NCBI GenBank assembly: GCA_964484795.1
Contig: CAZAFN010000011.1
Span: 1 to 44,172, forward strand
From: CAZAFN01 sp964484795
GTDB taxonomy: Bacteria; Pseudomonadota; Alphaproteobacteria; Methylaequorales; Methylaequoraceae
Direction of reading: 5' to 3'
Length of the DNA: 44,172 nucleotides
Shown in pieces: positions 14,912 through 25,447 of this stretch. Position numbers and translations under genes: made by a program. Numbering within the stretch: the first letter of the stretch is position 1; each line of letters begins with the position of its first letter. Under the pieces are notes generated by a model, which was not told where the DNA came from, made no database searches, and saw only the letters and a program-made list of their open reading frames with translations.

Positions 14912-16600
14912 ATGAATGAATCTGACAAATATCATTTTGAAAACGTTTTACCTAATGGGAAAAGACTCGACTCTACAAAAATCAGATTCAATGATGGAAA
15001 TGATATAATTGACACTGCCAAAAAAGAAAGTGCCATAAAATATGCAAAAAACATCAACCTTTTATTCTTTATTCTTATATTCGTTTTTTACTCACATATC
15101 ATTGCTAGTTTATTCAAAGTATCAATTCTAAATTATGAAGACGATTTAGCAAAAGAAACAAATAATTTTGAAAAAAGAGGAAAAATACTTGATAGAAATG
15201 GAGAAATAATTGCAACTACAATTAAAACGAAGGATTTCTATTTAAACACTAGAAAAATTCTAAACCCTAAAAAACTAAAAGAAAATCTAAAAAAAATATT
15301 TAAGGAAAAAGATGATGAATTTTTTGAAAGAGTATTTTCTAAAAAACAATACATCAGAATTAAAAGTTATTTAACACAATATGAAATTTATGAACTCAAG
15401 AAAATTGGTGACCCTGGAATCAATTTTCAAAACTCTAGCAAGAGAGTTTATCCGCAACATTCACTTTTTTCTCATCTAACTGGTTTTTTATCATCAAATT
15501 TAAAAAGTAAGCTTGAAAAAAACCTCAATTCTAAATTGCAAAATGGAGATGATGTAACTTTATCTGTTGATCTCAGAGTGCAAACAATAGTCCACGAAGA
15601 ATTGTCAAAAAGCCTTCGCACATTCGATGCAAATTCGGCTCTTTCAATTGTTATGGATGTTAACAATGGGGAAATTATTTCTATGGTTTCTTTGCCAGAT
15701 TTTAATCCTAATTATCCTGAAAAAATACAAGCATTTTCTGAAAATAATTTAGCTACAGAAGCTAGATATGAAATGGGATCTACATTAAAGATTTTCAATG
15801 CAGCAATGGCTTATGAAAACAATTCTAAATCTATAAATGAAATTTACAATATTAGTGACGGTTATCAAATTTCCAGCAAAAAAGTAATTGATGATAAAGA
15901 CATAGCCCAAAAGCAGTTAAATTTTGAGGAAGTGTTCATAAAATCATCAAATGTGGGAAGCATTAAAGTTCTTGAATCCACAGGCATTGACAAGCAAAGA
16001 GATTTCTTTGAAACCATAGGAATTACTAAAAATATTGATTTAAAAGGAATTAAGATTGTCTCAAATAAGTTACCGGAAAATTGGAATGAACAAACCTCAA
16101 AATCCATAAGTTATGGCTATGGAATTTCTCTTTCACCCATTAGTTTGATCACATCTTTTTCATCCTTAGTAAATGGTGGTTATGAAATAAACCCTCAGAT
16201 TTATATTAAAAATCAGGCAGAAAGAAAAAGAATTATAAAAAAAGAAACATCATATAAAATAAACAATTTAATTGAAAAAATTGTTGAGAATGGAACAGGA
16301 AAAAGAGCCAAAATCTTAGGATTAAGAGTGGGGGGGAAAACCGGAACCTCAAATAAAGTTGAAAATGGTAATTATTCTGAAAACAAGGTTATCACTTCAT
16401 TTATTGGCATTTTCCCAATGGAAGAACCAAAATATCTAACATTAGTTTTATTTGATGAACCAAAAAAGAATAATGAAGAATCCCTAGGGAACTTCGCTAG
16501 CAACACAGCTGCACCAACATTTGCAAAAATTGTAAAAAAGATTTCTCCAATTCTAAATAAGAAAAACTACCTATATGGAAAATTAAATGCAGTTAAGTGA
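14912..16600 (+). CDS. ftsI: Septal peptidoglycan transpeptidase FtsI (PBP3)
   Basis: The class B penicillin-binding protein that cross-links septal peptidoglycan with FtsW. The 562-residue protein has an approximately 45-residue cytoplasmic lead, one membrane helix (about 49-67), a PBP dimerisation region starting KRGKILDRNGEIIATT and a transpeptidase domain. The catalytic triad is visible: Ser290-x-x-Lys293 in MGSTLKIF, Ser345-Ser346-Asn347, and Lys476-Thr-Gly in GGKTGTS. The final 14 bases overlap the start of murE. The length is normal. Confidence 0.95.
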   Translation: MNESDKYHFENVLPNGKRLDSTKIRFNDGNDIIDTAKKESAIKYAKNINLLFFILIFVFYSHIIASLFKVSILNYEDDLAKETNNFEKRGKILDRNGEIIATTIKTKDFYLNTRKILNPKKLKENLKKIFKEKDDEFFERVFSKKQYIRIKSYLTQYEIYELKKIGDPGINFQNSSKRVYPQHSLFSHLTGFLSSNLKSKLEKNLNSKLQNGDDVTLSVDLRVQTIVHEELSKSLRTFDANSALSIVMDVNNGEIISMVSLPDFNPNYPEKIQAFSENNLATEARYEMGSTLKIFNAAMAYENNSKSINEIYNISDGYQISSKKVIDDKDIAQKQLNFEEVFIKSSNVGSIKVLESTGIDKQRDFFETIGITKNIDLKGIKIVSNKLPENWNEQTSKSISYGYGISLSPISLITSFSSLVNGGYEINPQIYIKNQAERKRIIKKETSYKINNLIEKIVENGTGKRAKILGLRVGGKTGTSNKVENGNYSENKVITSFIGIFPMEEPKYLTLVLFDEPKKNNEESLGNFASNTAAPTFAKIVKKISPILNKKNYLYGKLNAVK

Positions 16601-18068
16601 AATAATAAAAAAATGTAAAACTCCTTTAAAAATTGAAAATTTTACTGAGATGAACGTCAAAGGCATTAGTATGATGTCTAAGGAAATTAAAAAAAATCAT
16701 ATCTTTTCCGCTATAAAAGGATCAAAAAATAATGGCGAAGACTATATCAAGGATATTTTAAAGTTTAAAAAGATTGCACTAATTATTTCTTTAAGATCTA
16801 AAATAAAATTACATTCCAAGATTTATAATTTTATTACAATCATAAGAACCGGTGAAATCAGAAAATTAACTGCTGAAATTGCATCAATATTTTACCCAAA
16901 CAGTATCAAACAGAAAATTGCTGTCACTGGAACAAATGGCAAAACTAGTGTCGTTCATTACACAAGGCAATTATGGAAATTCCAAAAGATTGATGGAGCC
17001 AGTTTTGGAACTTTGGGTCTAATCCATAATGGAAAAGTTTTAAAAAAATTAAATCTTACAACTCCAGAGCCAACAACTAATCACAAACATCTCAATAAAT
17101 TAAGTCGTATCGGATGCCAAAAAATAATTTTTGAAGCATCTAGCATTGGTTTAAATCAAGACAGACTCTATCCTCTAAAATTTGATGTTTTGGCATTTAC
17201 TAATTTATCTAGAGATCACCTAGACTACCATAAAACAATTAAAAATTATAAAATGAGTAAGGCTCTACTTTTTACCAATTATGCGAAAAAAAATTCATCC
17301 GCAATAATAAATACAGATTCAAAGCATTCAGAATTCTTCTTAAGAATTTGCAAAAAAAAAAAATTGAAAATCTTGGACTTTGGTAAAAGAGCCAAATTCT
17401 TAAAAATAAATTTAATAAAAAAAAAACCAACTGGTTTTACTGTTATAATGGAATTTAAGAAAACTAAATTTTCCTTAGACTTTGAATGCACAAGCATTTT
17501 TGAGATTTACAATAAAATCTGTTCATTAATATTAGTTTTTGAAAACAATCTAAAGATTAAAAACTTAGAATTACTTAAAAAACTAAAAAATCCAATCGGT
17601 AGACTAGAAAGAATCTATGATAAGAAAAAGATCAAAGTCTTCGTTGATTATGCCCATACACCGAGTGCTCTTAATAATGTACTTTCCTCATTAAAGAAAA
17701 TTACTAAAGGAAAGTTATTTTGTGTTTTTGGTTGTGGGGGCGACAGAGACAAAGCTAAAAGAAACTTAATGACAAGGGAAGCAATTAAATTCTCAGACAA
17801 AGTTATTATCACCGATGACAACCCAAGATTTGAAGATCCACTGAAAATTAGAAATGAAATGTTAAAAAATCTAAACAAAAATCAATTATATAAAACAAAA
17901 CAAATAGGTGATAGAGAAAAAGCTATTCAATTTTCAATAGGTTTGCTTAAAAAAAATGATACTCTTTTGATAGCTGGAAAAGGACACGAAACTTTTCAAA
18001 TTGTCAAAGATGCTAAAATTCATTTTAATGATAAAAAAATAGCACTAAAATTCTTGGAAGAAAAATGA
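16587..18068 (+). CDS. murE: UDP-MurNAc-L-Ala-D-Glu:meso-diaminopimelate ligase
   Basis: Adds the third residue of the peptidoglycan stem peptide in the cytoplasm using ATP. The 493-residue Mur ligase has the P-loop VTGTNGKTSVVH (about residues 112-123), TTPEPT substrate loop, EASSIGL, LTN/LSRDHLDYH and the C-terminal DNPR motif (about 411-414), which marks meso-diaminopimelate specificity. It overlaps ftsI by 14 bases and murF by 4. Confidence 0.95.
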   Translation: MQLSEIIKKCKTPLKIENFTEMNVKGISMMSKEIKKNHIFSAIKGSKNNGEDYIKDILKFKKIALIISLRSKIKLHSKIYNFITIIRTGEIRKLTAEIASIFYPNSIKQKIAVTGTNGKTSVVHYTRQLWKFQKIDGASFGTLGLIHNGKVLKKLNLTTPEPTTNHKHLNKLSRIGCQKIIFEASSIGLNQDRLYPLKFDVLAFTNLSRDHLDYHKTIKNYKMSKALLFTNYAKKNSSAIINTDSKHSEFFLRICKKKKLKILDFGKRAKFLKINLIKKKPTGFTVIMEFKKTKFSLDFECTSIFEIYNKICSLILVFENNLKIKNLELLKKLKNPIGRLERIYDKKKIKVFVDYAHTPSALNNVLSSLKKITKGKLFCVFGCGGDRDKAKRNLMTREAIKFSDKVIITDDNPRFEDPLKIRNEMLKNLNKNQLYKTKQIGDREKAIQFSIGLLKKNDTLLIAGKGHETFQIVKDAKIHFNDKKIALKFLEEK

Positions 18069-19456
18069 GTTTGTGGAGTTTAAATGAAATACATAATGCA
18101 TTAAATTGTAAAAACTCAATCAATCAAAACTTTAGTTTCTCTAATATTTCGATAGATACCAGAACATTAGAGAAAGGGAGTCTGTTTATACCAATTAAGG
18201 GTGAAAAGTTTGATGGGCACAATTTTATAAATAAAGCTTATGAAAAAGGTGCTATAGCATCGTTAATAGAGGAGAAAAAATTACAAAAAATCAAGAAATC
18301 TCGCATCCCACTAATAGTAGTTAAAAATACAAAAAATTCGTTAAAAAAAATAGCGACGTTTTCTCGCAACAGAATAAAAAATCTATTAATGATTTGTATT
18401 ACAGGAAGCAGTGGAAAAACAACCTTAAAAGACTGGCTAACTAAAATTCTTGAAAAAAAATATAAAACTTTCAGTAATTTTGGAAATTTTAACAATGAGA
18501 TTGGAATGCCCTTAACACTGGCAAATATGCCAAGAAATACACAAATTTGTGTTTTAGAGCTTGGAATGAATAGCCCTGGTGAAATAAATAGACTAACTAA
18601 AATTGCCCACCCTGATGTTTCAATTATCACTAATACAGGGTTGGCTCATTTAGGAAACTTTAAGAAAAATAAAGAAATTGCATATGAAAAGTCACAAATT
18701 CTAAACTATTTAAATAAAAATTCTTATGCAATCCTGCCTGACAATAGCAAGTACCACAATTTTCTAAAAAAAAAAGCAACAAAATTAACTAAAAATGTTT
18801 TTTCCTTTGGTCCTTCAAAAAAATCTAGTTTTAGATTAATGCCAAAATCCAAAAGAGTTGGTTATTCATCTTTTTTAATTACAAAAGAAAAGATTTCTCT
18901 AAGAAAAAATACTAGTTACATTAATTGGGAAATAAATGCACTTGTAATTCTAGGGTTAATAAGAATACTTAATTTAAAAATTAATAATTACAAGCAAAAT
19001 ATTGAAAGACTTTCTCCAATTAAAGGAAGAGGAGAAACCCATAACCTAATGATTAAAGGAAAGAAAATCACTTTGATTGATGAATCCTATAATTCCAACC
19101 CAGATTCTCTAGAGAATGCAATCAAGGGACTCGAAACTCAAAATTACAAGGCAAGAAGAAAAATATGTGTGATTGGAGATATGCTTGAACTGGGAAAAAC
19201 ATCCTCACAACTTCACTTAAAAATTCTTAAAGTTTTAATCAAAGTTAATCCTTATTCCGTAATCACCATAGGAAATTTCACAAAAACAATCTATGAAAAT
19301 CTACCAAAAAAAATAAAAGCATTTCATTTTAATAATTGTCAAAATGTATACAATAAATTGACGAATATTACAGAAGATGGAGACCTGATAATGATCAAGG
19401 GCTCAAATTCAACAAAATTACATCAAATTTGTGATAAATTGATAAAAAAATACTAA
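18065..19456 (+). CDS. murF: UDP-MurNAc-tripeptide:D-Ala-D-Ala ligase
   Basis: Adds the D-Ala-D-Ala dipeptide to complete the stem pentapeptide. The 463-residue ATP-dependent ligase has an N-terminal SIDTRTLEKGSLFIPIKGEKFDGHNFI region, the P-loop ITGSSGKTTLKDW (about residues 111-123), NFNNEIGMPLTL, LELGMNSPGEI and DESYNSNPDS, all characteristic of MurF. It overlaps murE by 4 bases (ATGA) and is followed 2 bases later by mraY. The D-Ala-D-Ala substrate would come from Ddl encoded further down the same cluster. Confidence 0.95.
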   Translation: MSLWSLNEIHNALNCKNSINQNFSFSNISIDTRTLEKGSLFIPIKGEKFDGHNFINKAYEKGAIASLIEEKKLQKIKKSRIPLIVVKNTKNSLKKIATFSRNRIKNLLMICITGSSGKTTLKDWLTKILEKKYKTFSNFGNFNNEIGMPLTLANMPRNTQICVLELGMNSPGEINRLTKIAHPDVSIITNTGLAHLGNFKKNKEIAYEKSQILNYLNKNSYAILPDNSKYHNFLKKKATKLTKNVFSFGPSKKSSFRLMPKSKRVGYSSFLITKEKISLRKNTSYINWEINALVILGLIRILNLKINNYKQNIERLSPIKGRGETHNLMIKGKKITLIDESYNSNPDSLENAIKGLETQNYKARRKICVIGDMLELGKTSSQLHLKILKVLIKVNPYSVITIGNFTKTIYENLPKKIKAFHFNNCQNVYNKLTNITEDGDLIMIKGSNSTKLHQICDKLIKKY

Positions 19457-19458
19457 GA

Positions 19459-20547
19459 ATGTTCTACTACCTATTCATACCATTAATTGAAGATTTTAGT
19501 TTTTTAAACCTATTTAAATATTTGACCTTTAGAGCTGGTGGAGCCCTTTTTACTGCTTTTCTTATTTCATTCATACTTGGTCCCAAATTAATTGAGATTC
19601 TTAAGAATGTTCAAAAAAATGGTCAACCAATTAGAAAAGATGGGCCGAAGAGCCATCTTATAAATAAGGTTGGAACTCCTACAATGGGAGGAATGTTAAT
19701 ATTAATTTCATTATTTGTTTCAATAATACTCTGGGCAGATTTAAATAGTGAATTAGTTTGGCTTATTTTCAGCATTACAATTACTTTTGGTCTAATTGGG
19801 GCAATGGATGATTACAAAAAGCTAAAAAGCAATTCATCTGAAGGTCTAAAAAGTTCCAATAGACTGCTTTTAGAATTCAGCATATCTTTTTTATTTATTT
19901 TCTGTCTCAACAAAATAATAAATCCAGACTTGGTTAACATTGTGTTCATTCCTTTTACCAAAGGATTTTTTATAGATTTAGGTTATTTTTACTACTTTTT
20001 TGCTTCTATAGTAATAGTTGGCTCTGCTAACTCAGTAAATTTGACAGATGGACTTGATGGCTTGGCAATTGGACCGATTATGATAACATCACTATCATTT
20101 GCTTTTATCACCTATTTTACTGGAAATCTTATTTATTCAGAATATCTGAAAATACCCTATATAAGCGATACTGGAGAACTTGTAATTATTTGTGCTGCAT
20201 TAATTGGAGCTGGTCTTGGTTTTTTGTGGTACAATGCTCCTCCCGCAATGGTCTTTATGGGAGATACAGGGTCATTATCGGTAGGTGGCACTATAGGTGC
20301 CATTGCCGTCGCAACAAAACATGAAATTATTCTCGCTATAATTGGAGGGATTTTTGTTATGGAAGCACTATCAGTTATTGCTCAAGTCATCTCGTTTAAA
20401 ACAACTGGAAAAAGAATATTTAAGATGGCACCAATTCACCATCATTTCGAGCAGAAAGGTTGGTCTGAGTCAACTATCGTCATAAGATTTTGGATCATTT
20501 CAATAATTCTTGCACTAATTGGTCTAGCAAGTCTTAAATTAAGATGA
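19459..20547 (+). CDS. mraY: Phospho-MurNAc-pentapeptide translocase
   Basis: Transfers phospho-MurNAc-pentapeptide to undecaprenyl phosphate, forming lipid I at the inner membrane. The 362-residue, roughly ten-helix protein contains every family motif: GTPTMGGMLIL, the catalytic MDDYKK, NLTDGLDGLA, FMGDTGSLSVGG and APIHHHFEQKGW. It starts 2 bases after murF and its TGA overlaps the ATG of murD. Length is typical. Confidence 0.97.
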   Translation: MFYYLFIPLIEDFSFLNLFKYLTFRAGGALFTAFLISFILGPKLIEILKNVQKNGQPIRKDGPKSHLINKVGTPTMGGMLILISLFVSIILWADLNSELVWLIFSITITFGLIGAMDDYKKLKSNSSEGLKSSNRLLLEFSISFLFIFCLNKIINPDLVNIVFIPFTKGFFIDLGYFYYFFASIVIVGSANSVNLTDGLDGLAIGPIMITSLSFAFITYFTGNLIYSEYLKIPYISDTGELVIICAALIGAGLGFLWYNAPPAMVFMGDTGSLSVGGTIGAIAVATKHEIILAIIGGIFVMEALSVIAQVISFKTTGKRIFKMAPIHHHFEQKGWSESTIVIRFWIISIILALIGLASLKLR

Positions 20548-21935
20548 TCACAAATAGGATTAAAAAAAAAATATTTGTTTTGGGTCTCGGTGTATCTGGA
20601 ATGTCTCTCGCTTTATATTTAAATAAGATTTCCAAAAAAATATACTGCTGGGATGACAATCTGAACACTCGAACAAAAGCCAAAAAATCTGGTTTGATTT
20701 TAACTTCTCCAAAAAAAATAAATTTTAATGAATTTTGTTATCTAGTTGTAAGCCCTGGCATTAATCATCAAATTAAAGAACCTCATCCAGCGATCAGACT
20801 AGCAAGAAAATGTAAAGTAAAAATTACAACCGATCTTGAATTCCTAGAATTCTTTAAAAAAAAAACCCTGATTGGTGTCACGGGCACTAATGGAAAGTCA
20901 ACTACTACTAAATTTATTGAACATTCAGTTTCTTTTAAAAGCTCTCCCAAAGCTTTTGCATGTGGAAATATTGGAATACCATTTGCCAATTTAAATTTGA
21001 AAGATAATAGTAAAAAAATTCTTGTAGTAGAATCATCATCTTTCCAACTAGACAAAATTGATAAATTAAAATTTGATATTGCTATTTTATTGAATATTTC
21101 AAAAGACCATCTAGACTGGCACAAAAGCATGCAATCATACATCGACGCAAAACTTAATATTTTTCGAAACCAGGATGAGAATTGTTTTGCAGTAATATGT
21201 GTTGATGATAAATATTGCAAAAAAATAGCAAAAAGTTTCAAAAAAAAATTTAAATCAAAGCTAGTCACAATAAGTACAAAACAAAAAATTCACGATGGAA
21301 TTTATGTTAAAAAACAAAAGGATGGCATTCTAATAAATAACAATTTGTCATCTCAGAAAATTAAAGTTTTTTCTGAAAATATGAAATTTACGCCTGCAGA
21401 ACATAATTTTCAGAATTTATTGGCAACTTATGCAACACATTTTTTACTTGAGAAAAAACCAGATGACTTCATCAAATCAATTAGGACGATGGAAAACCTT
21501 GAACATCGAATTGAGTTTGTAGGTTCATTGAAGAATATAAGTTTCTATAACGATAGCAAGGCAACTAATATTGATTCTGCAATTACAGCAATTAATTCCT
21601 TAAAAAATATATTTTGGATCTTAGGAGGAAAAGAAAAAAAAGGTGGATTGAAGGGTATTGAAGATAAATTAAAAAAAATTATCAAGGCCTACACTTTTGG
21701 AGAGTCAAAATTAAATTTCCGAAAATTCTTAAATACAGAATCCATTGAATGTAAAGACTTTAAAAATTTAAAACAAGCATTAGAAGCTGCCATTAAAGAT
21801 GCTAAAAAATTAAAAAAAAATGTAAATATTTTATTGTCACCTGCATGTTCTTCCTTTGATCAATTTAAGAATTATGAAGAAAGAGGACTTTTTTTTAAAA
21901 AACTAGTTAGTGAAAAAATAAAATATGAAAAATGA
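20544..21935 (+). CDS. murD: UDP-MurNAc-L-alanine:D-glutamate ligase
   Basis: Adds D-glutamate as the second residue of the stem peptide. The 463-residue Mur ligase has VLGLGVSGMSLALYL in the UDP-binding N-domain, the P-loop GVTGTNGKSTTTKF (about residues 110-123), ESSSFQLD, LLNISKDHLDWH, and C-terminal DSKATN and LLSPACSSFDQFKNYEERG, the last being diagnostic for MurD. It overlaps mraY by 4 bases and ftsW by 11. Confidence 0.96.
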   Translation: MITNRIKKKIFVLGLGVSGMSLALYLNKISKKIYCWDDNLNTRTKAKKSGLILTSPKKINFNEFCYLVVSPGINHQIKEPHPAIRLARKCKVKITTDLEFLEFFKKKTLIGVTGTNGKSTTTKFIEHSVSFKSSPKAFACGNIGIPFANLNLKDNSKKILVVESSSFQLDKIDKLKFDIAILLNISKDHLDWHKSMQSYIDAKLNIFRNQDENCFAVICVDDKYCKKIAKSFKKKFKSKLVTISTKQKIHDGIYVKKQKDGILINNNLSSQKIKVFSENMKFTPAEHNFQNLLATYATHFLLEKKPDDFIKSIRTMENLEHRIEFVGSLKNISFYNDSKATNIDSAITAINSLKNIFWILGGKEKKGGLKGIEDKLKKIIKAYTFGESKLNFRKFLNTESIECKDFKNLKQALEAAIKDAKKLKKNVNILLSPACSSFDQFKNYEERGLFFKKLVSEKIKYEK

Positions 21936-23022
21936 AAAAACTAATCTAAAAGATTTGTGGTTGAACATAGATAAATATATTCTAGTCTCGACTTTTGTTC
22001 TTATAGGATTTGGTTTGATTTGTATTTTTAGCGCTTCAGAACAACTAGATAGCAAGTGGAACCTTTCATCCAATTTCTTATTTAAAAAACATATAGTTTT
22101 TTGCTTTGTTGGCTTGGTAATAATGTTTTCTATTTCACAATTTTCAACCAAAAATCTAATAATAATATCTATGGGCATATTTTGTTTGTCGATTCTTTTA
22201 TCAATTGCAGCCATTTTTTTCTTCCCCGAAACCAAAGGAGCAAATAGATGGATAAAAATTTTTAGTTATTCATTCCAACCTTCTGAGCTCTTAAAACCAA
22301 CCTTCATTATGATTAGCGCCTTGCTACTAAGTAGGAACAAAGATAAAAATGACTATTCATTGTTAATAAATATTTTTTTTCTAGCATCAATCTCTGCCGT
22401 ATTAATATCTCAACCAGATATGGGAATGTTTATTCTTATATTTGGGGTATGGATTCTTCAAGTACTTGGTTCAAATGTTGACAAAAAAATTATTTCATCA
22501 ATATTTTTGGGATTCTTATTTGTAATATTGATGTGTTTTCTCTTCTTAGATCATTTTCAATTTAGATTAATGAACTTTTTATTTTCTGATGTTGGAGATG
22601 ATTATCAAATCTCAAGATCCTTAAAATCGTTTGAAAATGGAGGGTTGTTTGGCAAGGGAATAAGTAGTGGCAATGTGTCTAAAACTTTGCCAGATGCCCA
22701 TTCTGACTTTATTTTTGCCCTTATTGGAGAGGAATTGGGTTTTATTTCAGCAGTCATTATTTTGCTAATGTATCTACTAATTTTTTGTAGAGTTTATTAT
22801 TTATCAAAGAGTGTAACAAATTTTTTTGTATTTACTGCCTTAACTGGGTTAGCCAATATTCTTATATTTCAAACAATTATTAATGTTTCATCAAGTCTTG
22901 GTATTTTACCCACCAAAGGAATGACTTTACCATTTGTATCCTATGGAGGTTCATCATTGATATCAAATTCAATACTTATTGGCTTTATTTTGGCCCTAAC
23001 AAGAGAGTGTAAGAATGACTAA
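21925..23022 (+). CDS. ftsW: Septal peptidoglycan glycosyltransferase FtsW
   Basis: The SEDS-family polymerase that extends septal glycan strands from lipid II together with FtsI. The 365-residue protein has about ten membrane helices. Motifs include GANRWIKIFSYSFQPSEL, SQPDMGM, GGLFGKGISSG, LPDAHSDFIFALIGEELG (with the catalytic-region Asp) and LPFVSYGGSSLI near the C-terminus. These are the standard FtsW/RodA blocks; the dcw position identifies it as FtsW rather than RodA. It overlaps both neighbours. Confidence 0.95.
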   Translation: MKNEKTNLKDLWLNIDKYILVSTFVLIGFGLICIFSASEQLDSKWNLSSNFLFKKHIVFCFVGLVIMFSISQFSTKNLIIISMGIFCLSILLSIAAIFFFPETKGANRWIKIFSYSFQPSELLKPTFIMISALLLSRNKDKNDYSLLINIFFLASISAVLISQPDMGMFILIFGVWILQVLGSNVDKKIISSIFLGFLFVILMCFLFLDHFQFRLMNFLFSDVGDDYQISRSLKSFENGGLFGKGISSGNVSKTLPDAHSDFIFALIGEELGFISAVIILLMYLLIFCRVYYLSKSVTNFFVFTALTGLANILIFQTIINVSSSLGILPTKGMTLPFVSYGGSSLISNSILIGFILALTRECKND

Positions 23023-24049
23023 AAAAGTTTTTCTAGTTGCTGGTGGCACTGGGGGGCACATCTTTCCGGCAATAGCTTTGACAGAAAGAAATAAAAAATA
23101 TAAATATTTTTTTTTAGTAGATAAAAGAACTGAAGGTTTGGTTTCTGAAAGAAAAATTAAATACTACAAAGTTTTTTCAGCAAGATCACCTCGCAATTTT
23201 TTTGCAATCCCAATCAACTTCATCAAGATTATTTCTGGAATCTTTCAATCATTAATTCTAATTCTCAAACATAGACCATCGCTAATAATTGGTTTTGGTG
23301 GTTACACTTCTATACCATCATTAATTTCAGCTAAAATGTTAGGAATTAAAACTTTGATACATGAACAAAATGCCATAATGGGAAAAACAAATAGAATTTT
23401 ATCTCTTTTGTCAGATAAGGTTGCAATAACTTTTAAAACAACAAAGTTTTCAAAGAGCAACTCTGTGCATACAGGCATACCGGTTAGAAAGATTAGAAGA
23501 AAAAAAAATATCAAAAACAAGGGGAATGTTTTGCTAATTCTTGGAGGAAGTCAAGGTGCTAGAATTTTTTCTGAAATTCTACCAAAAATAATTAAAAATT
23601 TTAACAGTGATAAACTAAAAAATATCATAATCATTCAACAGGCAAGAAAAGAAGATAAGTCTAAATTAATTAAAATTTACAATGAACTTGGAGTTAAATA
23701 TAAAATTAAAACTTTTTTTAGAAACATATATGATGAAATTGGTAAATCTGATGTTATTATCAGTAGATGTGGATCATCAACATTAGCAGAAATAGAGTTG
23801 TTTCAAAAATACTCAGTTTTATTTCCATTGCCATCATCGATGGATAACCATCAACACTACAATGCTATGGAATTTAAAAAAAATAATGCATGCGAAATAG
23901 TTGATGAAAGAAAAATAAATTATTCTTCACTTTCTAGAAATATCCAAGAAAAACTTTTTTTAAAAAAAAACTTAAATTTTTCAAACAAAACAAAACAAAA
24001 TATGGTTAAAAAACCAATCGAAAAATTAATTGATGAAATCCTAACTTAA
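23015..24049 (+). CDS. murG: Lipid II synthase MurG
   Basis: Transfers GlcNAc from UDP-GlcNAc to lipid I on the cytoplasmic face of the membrane, giving lipid II. The 344-residue GT28 protein has the N-terminal glycine loop GGTGGHIFPAIAL (residues 9-21), GFGGYTSIPS, HEQNAIMGKTNR, LILGGSQGARIF and SRCGSSTLAEIELF with PLPSSMDNHQHYNA for nucleotide-sugar binding. It overlaps ftsW by 8 bases. The C-terminus is rich in Lys and Asn, reflecting local base composition. Confidence 0.96.
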   Translation: MTKKVFLVAGGTGGHIFPAIALTERNKKYKYFFLVDKRTEGLVSERKIKYYKVFSARSPRNFFAIPINFIKIISGIFQSLILILKHRPSLIIGFGGYTSIPSLISAKMLGIKTLIHEQNAIMGKTNRILSLLSDKVAITFKTTKFSKSNSVHTGIPVRKIRRKKNIKNKGNVLLILGGSQGARIFSEILPKIIKNFNSDKLKNIIIIQQARKEDKSKLIKIYNELGVKYKIKTFFRNIYDEIGKSDVIISRCGSSTLAEIELFQKYSVLFPLPSSMDNHQHYNAMEFKKNNACEIVDERKINYSSLSRNIQEKLFLKKNLNFSNKTKQNMVKKPIEKLIDEILT

Positions 24050-24053
24050 AAGA

Positions 24054-25445
24054 ATGTATCAAAAGAAAAACATACATTTTGTAGGAATTGGAGGAATAGG
24101 TATGAGTGCAATAGCTGAAGTTCTTCATCAAAAGGGTTTTAGTATTACAGGCAGTGATATTTCTGAGAATCAAATCATCAAAAGATTGAAAAAAAAGGGT
24201 ATTAAAATCTTTTTGAATCATTCAGCCAAAAACATAATAAAGGTTGATCTACTTGTCTATTCTTCAGCAATCAAAGCAAATAATATAGAATTGAAAATGG
24301 CTAAGAAAAATAAATTACCAATTCTTTCTAGAGCAATGATGTTGTCCGAGGTAATGCGACTTAAACCATCAATAACTGTCTCTGGCTCTCACGGGAAGAC
24401 AACAACAACATCCCTTTTAGCCACCATACTAGAATCTTCAAATCTTGATCCAACTATAATTAATGGTGGAATAATAAATAGCTTGAAAGTCAATGCAAAA
24501 TTAGGTCAAGGACAATGGATTGTTGCAGAGGCTGATGAGTCTGACGGATCTTTTGTTTTTTTACCATCAACTATTGGAATTATCAATAATATAGACCTAG
24601 AACATTTAGATTTTTACAAAGACATTAATGAACTTAAAAGTGCATTTGTCAAATATGCCACCAATATTCCCTTCTATGGTTTTTTAGCTATTTGTGTAGA
24701 TGACAAAAACATAAGAGATATTCAAAAAATGTTATTTACAAAAAAAATAGTTACATTTGGATTATCTTCAAAGGCAAACTTTTATGCTGCAAATATAAGA
24801 ACAATTAAATTTAAAAATATTTTTCATACTCGCTTTGACATTGTTGAAAATTTACAAAAAAAAAGAACCATAAGGGATATCACAATACCTTTGCTTGGCA
24901 CTCATAATGTTCAAAATACTTTAGCCGCATACAGTGTGGCAAAGGGTCTGGAAATTTCTGACAAAGAAATTAAAAAAGCACTAATTTCATATCAAGGTGT
25001 TAAGAGAAGGTTTTCTATTCTCTTCAAAAGTTCACAAAACATGATAATTGATGATTATGCTCATCATCCAAAAGAAATTGACTCAACTTTGAAGTCATTA
25101 AGGATCATAACAAAAAAAAGTATAATATCTATTTTTGAACCCCATAGATACTCAAGAATTCACGGCATGCTAAATGATTTCATATCTAGCTTTGTGGAAT
25201 CTGATTATATTTTTATTTTACCAATTTATGGAGCAGGTGAAACTAATGAAAAGAAAATAGATAACGAATTTTTAGCTAATTTGATGAAAAAAAAATTAAA
25301 AAAAAAAATATTTGTAATAAAAAATAATAAAATATTTTTTGAAAAACTAAAAAAGATAATTTCTCCAGGTGACAATATTATTTTTATGGGTGCGGGATTA
25401 AGTAGTAAGATTGCAGAAGAATTCTCTATTTTTTATCAAAGTTAA
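24054..25445 (+). CDS. murC: UDP-MurNAc:L-alanine ligase
   Basis: Attaches L-alanine to UDP-MurNAc, the first stem-peptide step. The 463-residue Mur ligase starts with HFVGIGGIGMSAIAEVLH and GSDISEN, followed by the P-loop VSGSHGKTTTTSLL (about residues 108-121), AEADESDGSF, NIDLEHLDFY, GVKRRFSIL and the C-terminal DDYAHHPKEI and EPHRYSR motifs. All are characteristic for MurC. It follows murG by 4 bases and precedes murB by 2. Confidence 0.96.
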   Translation: MYQKKNIHFVGIGGIGMSAIAEVLHQKGFSITGSDISENQIIKRLKKKGIKIFLNHSAKNIIKVDLLVYSSAIKANNIELKMAKKNKLPILSRAMMLSEVMRLKPSITVSGSHGKTTTTSLLATILESSNLDPTIINGGIINSLKVNAKLGQGQWIVAEADESDGSFVFLPSTIGIINNIDLEHLDFYKDINELKSAFVKYATNIPFYGFLAICVDDKNIRDIQKMLFTKKIVTFGLSSKANFYAANIRTIKFKNIFHTRFDIVENLQKKRTIRDITIPLLGTHNVQNTLAAYSVAKGLEISDKEIKKALISYQGVKRRFSILFKSSQNMIIDDYAHHPKEIDSTLKSLRIITKKSIISIFEPHRYSRIHGMLNDFISSFVESDYIFILPIYGAGETNEKKIDNEFLANLMKKKLKKKIFVIKNNKIFFEKLKKIISPGDNIIFMGAGLSSKIAEEFSIFYQS

Positions 25446-25447
25446 TT

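Noticed and set aside
20783..21268. Minus-strand open frame of 161 codons
   Set aside because: It is a shadow of murD, whose motifs are intact on the plus strand; low-GC composition leaves few stops antisense.
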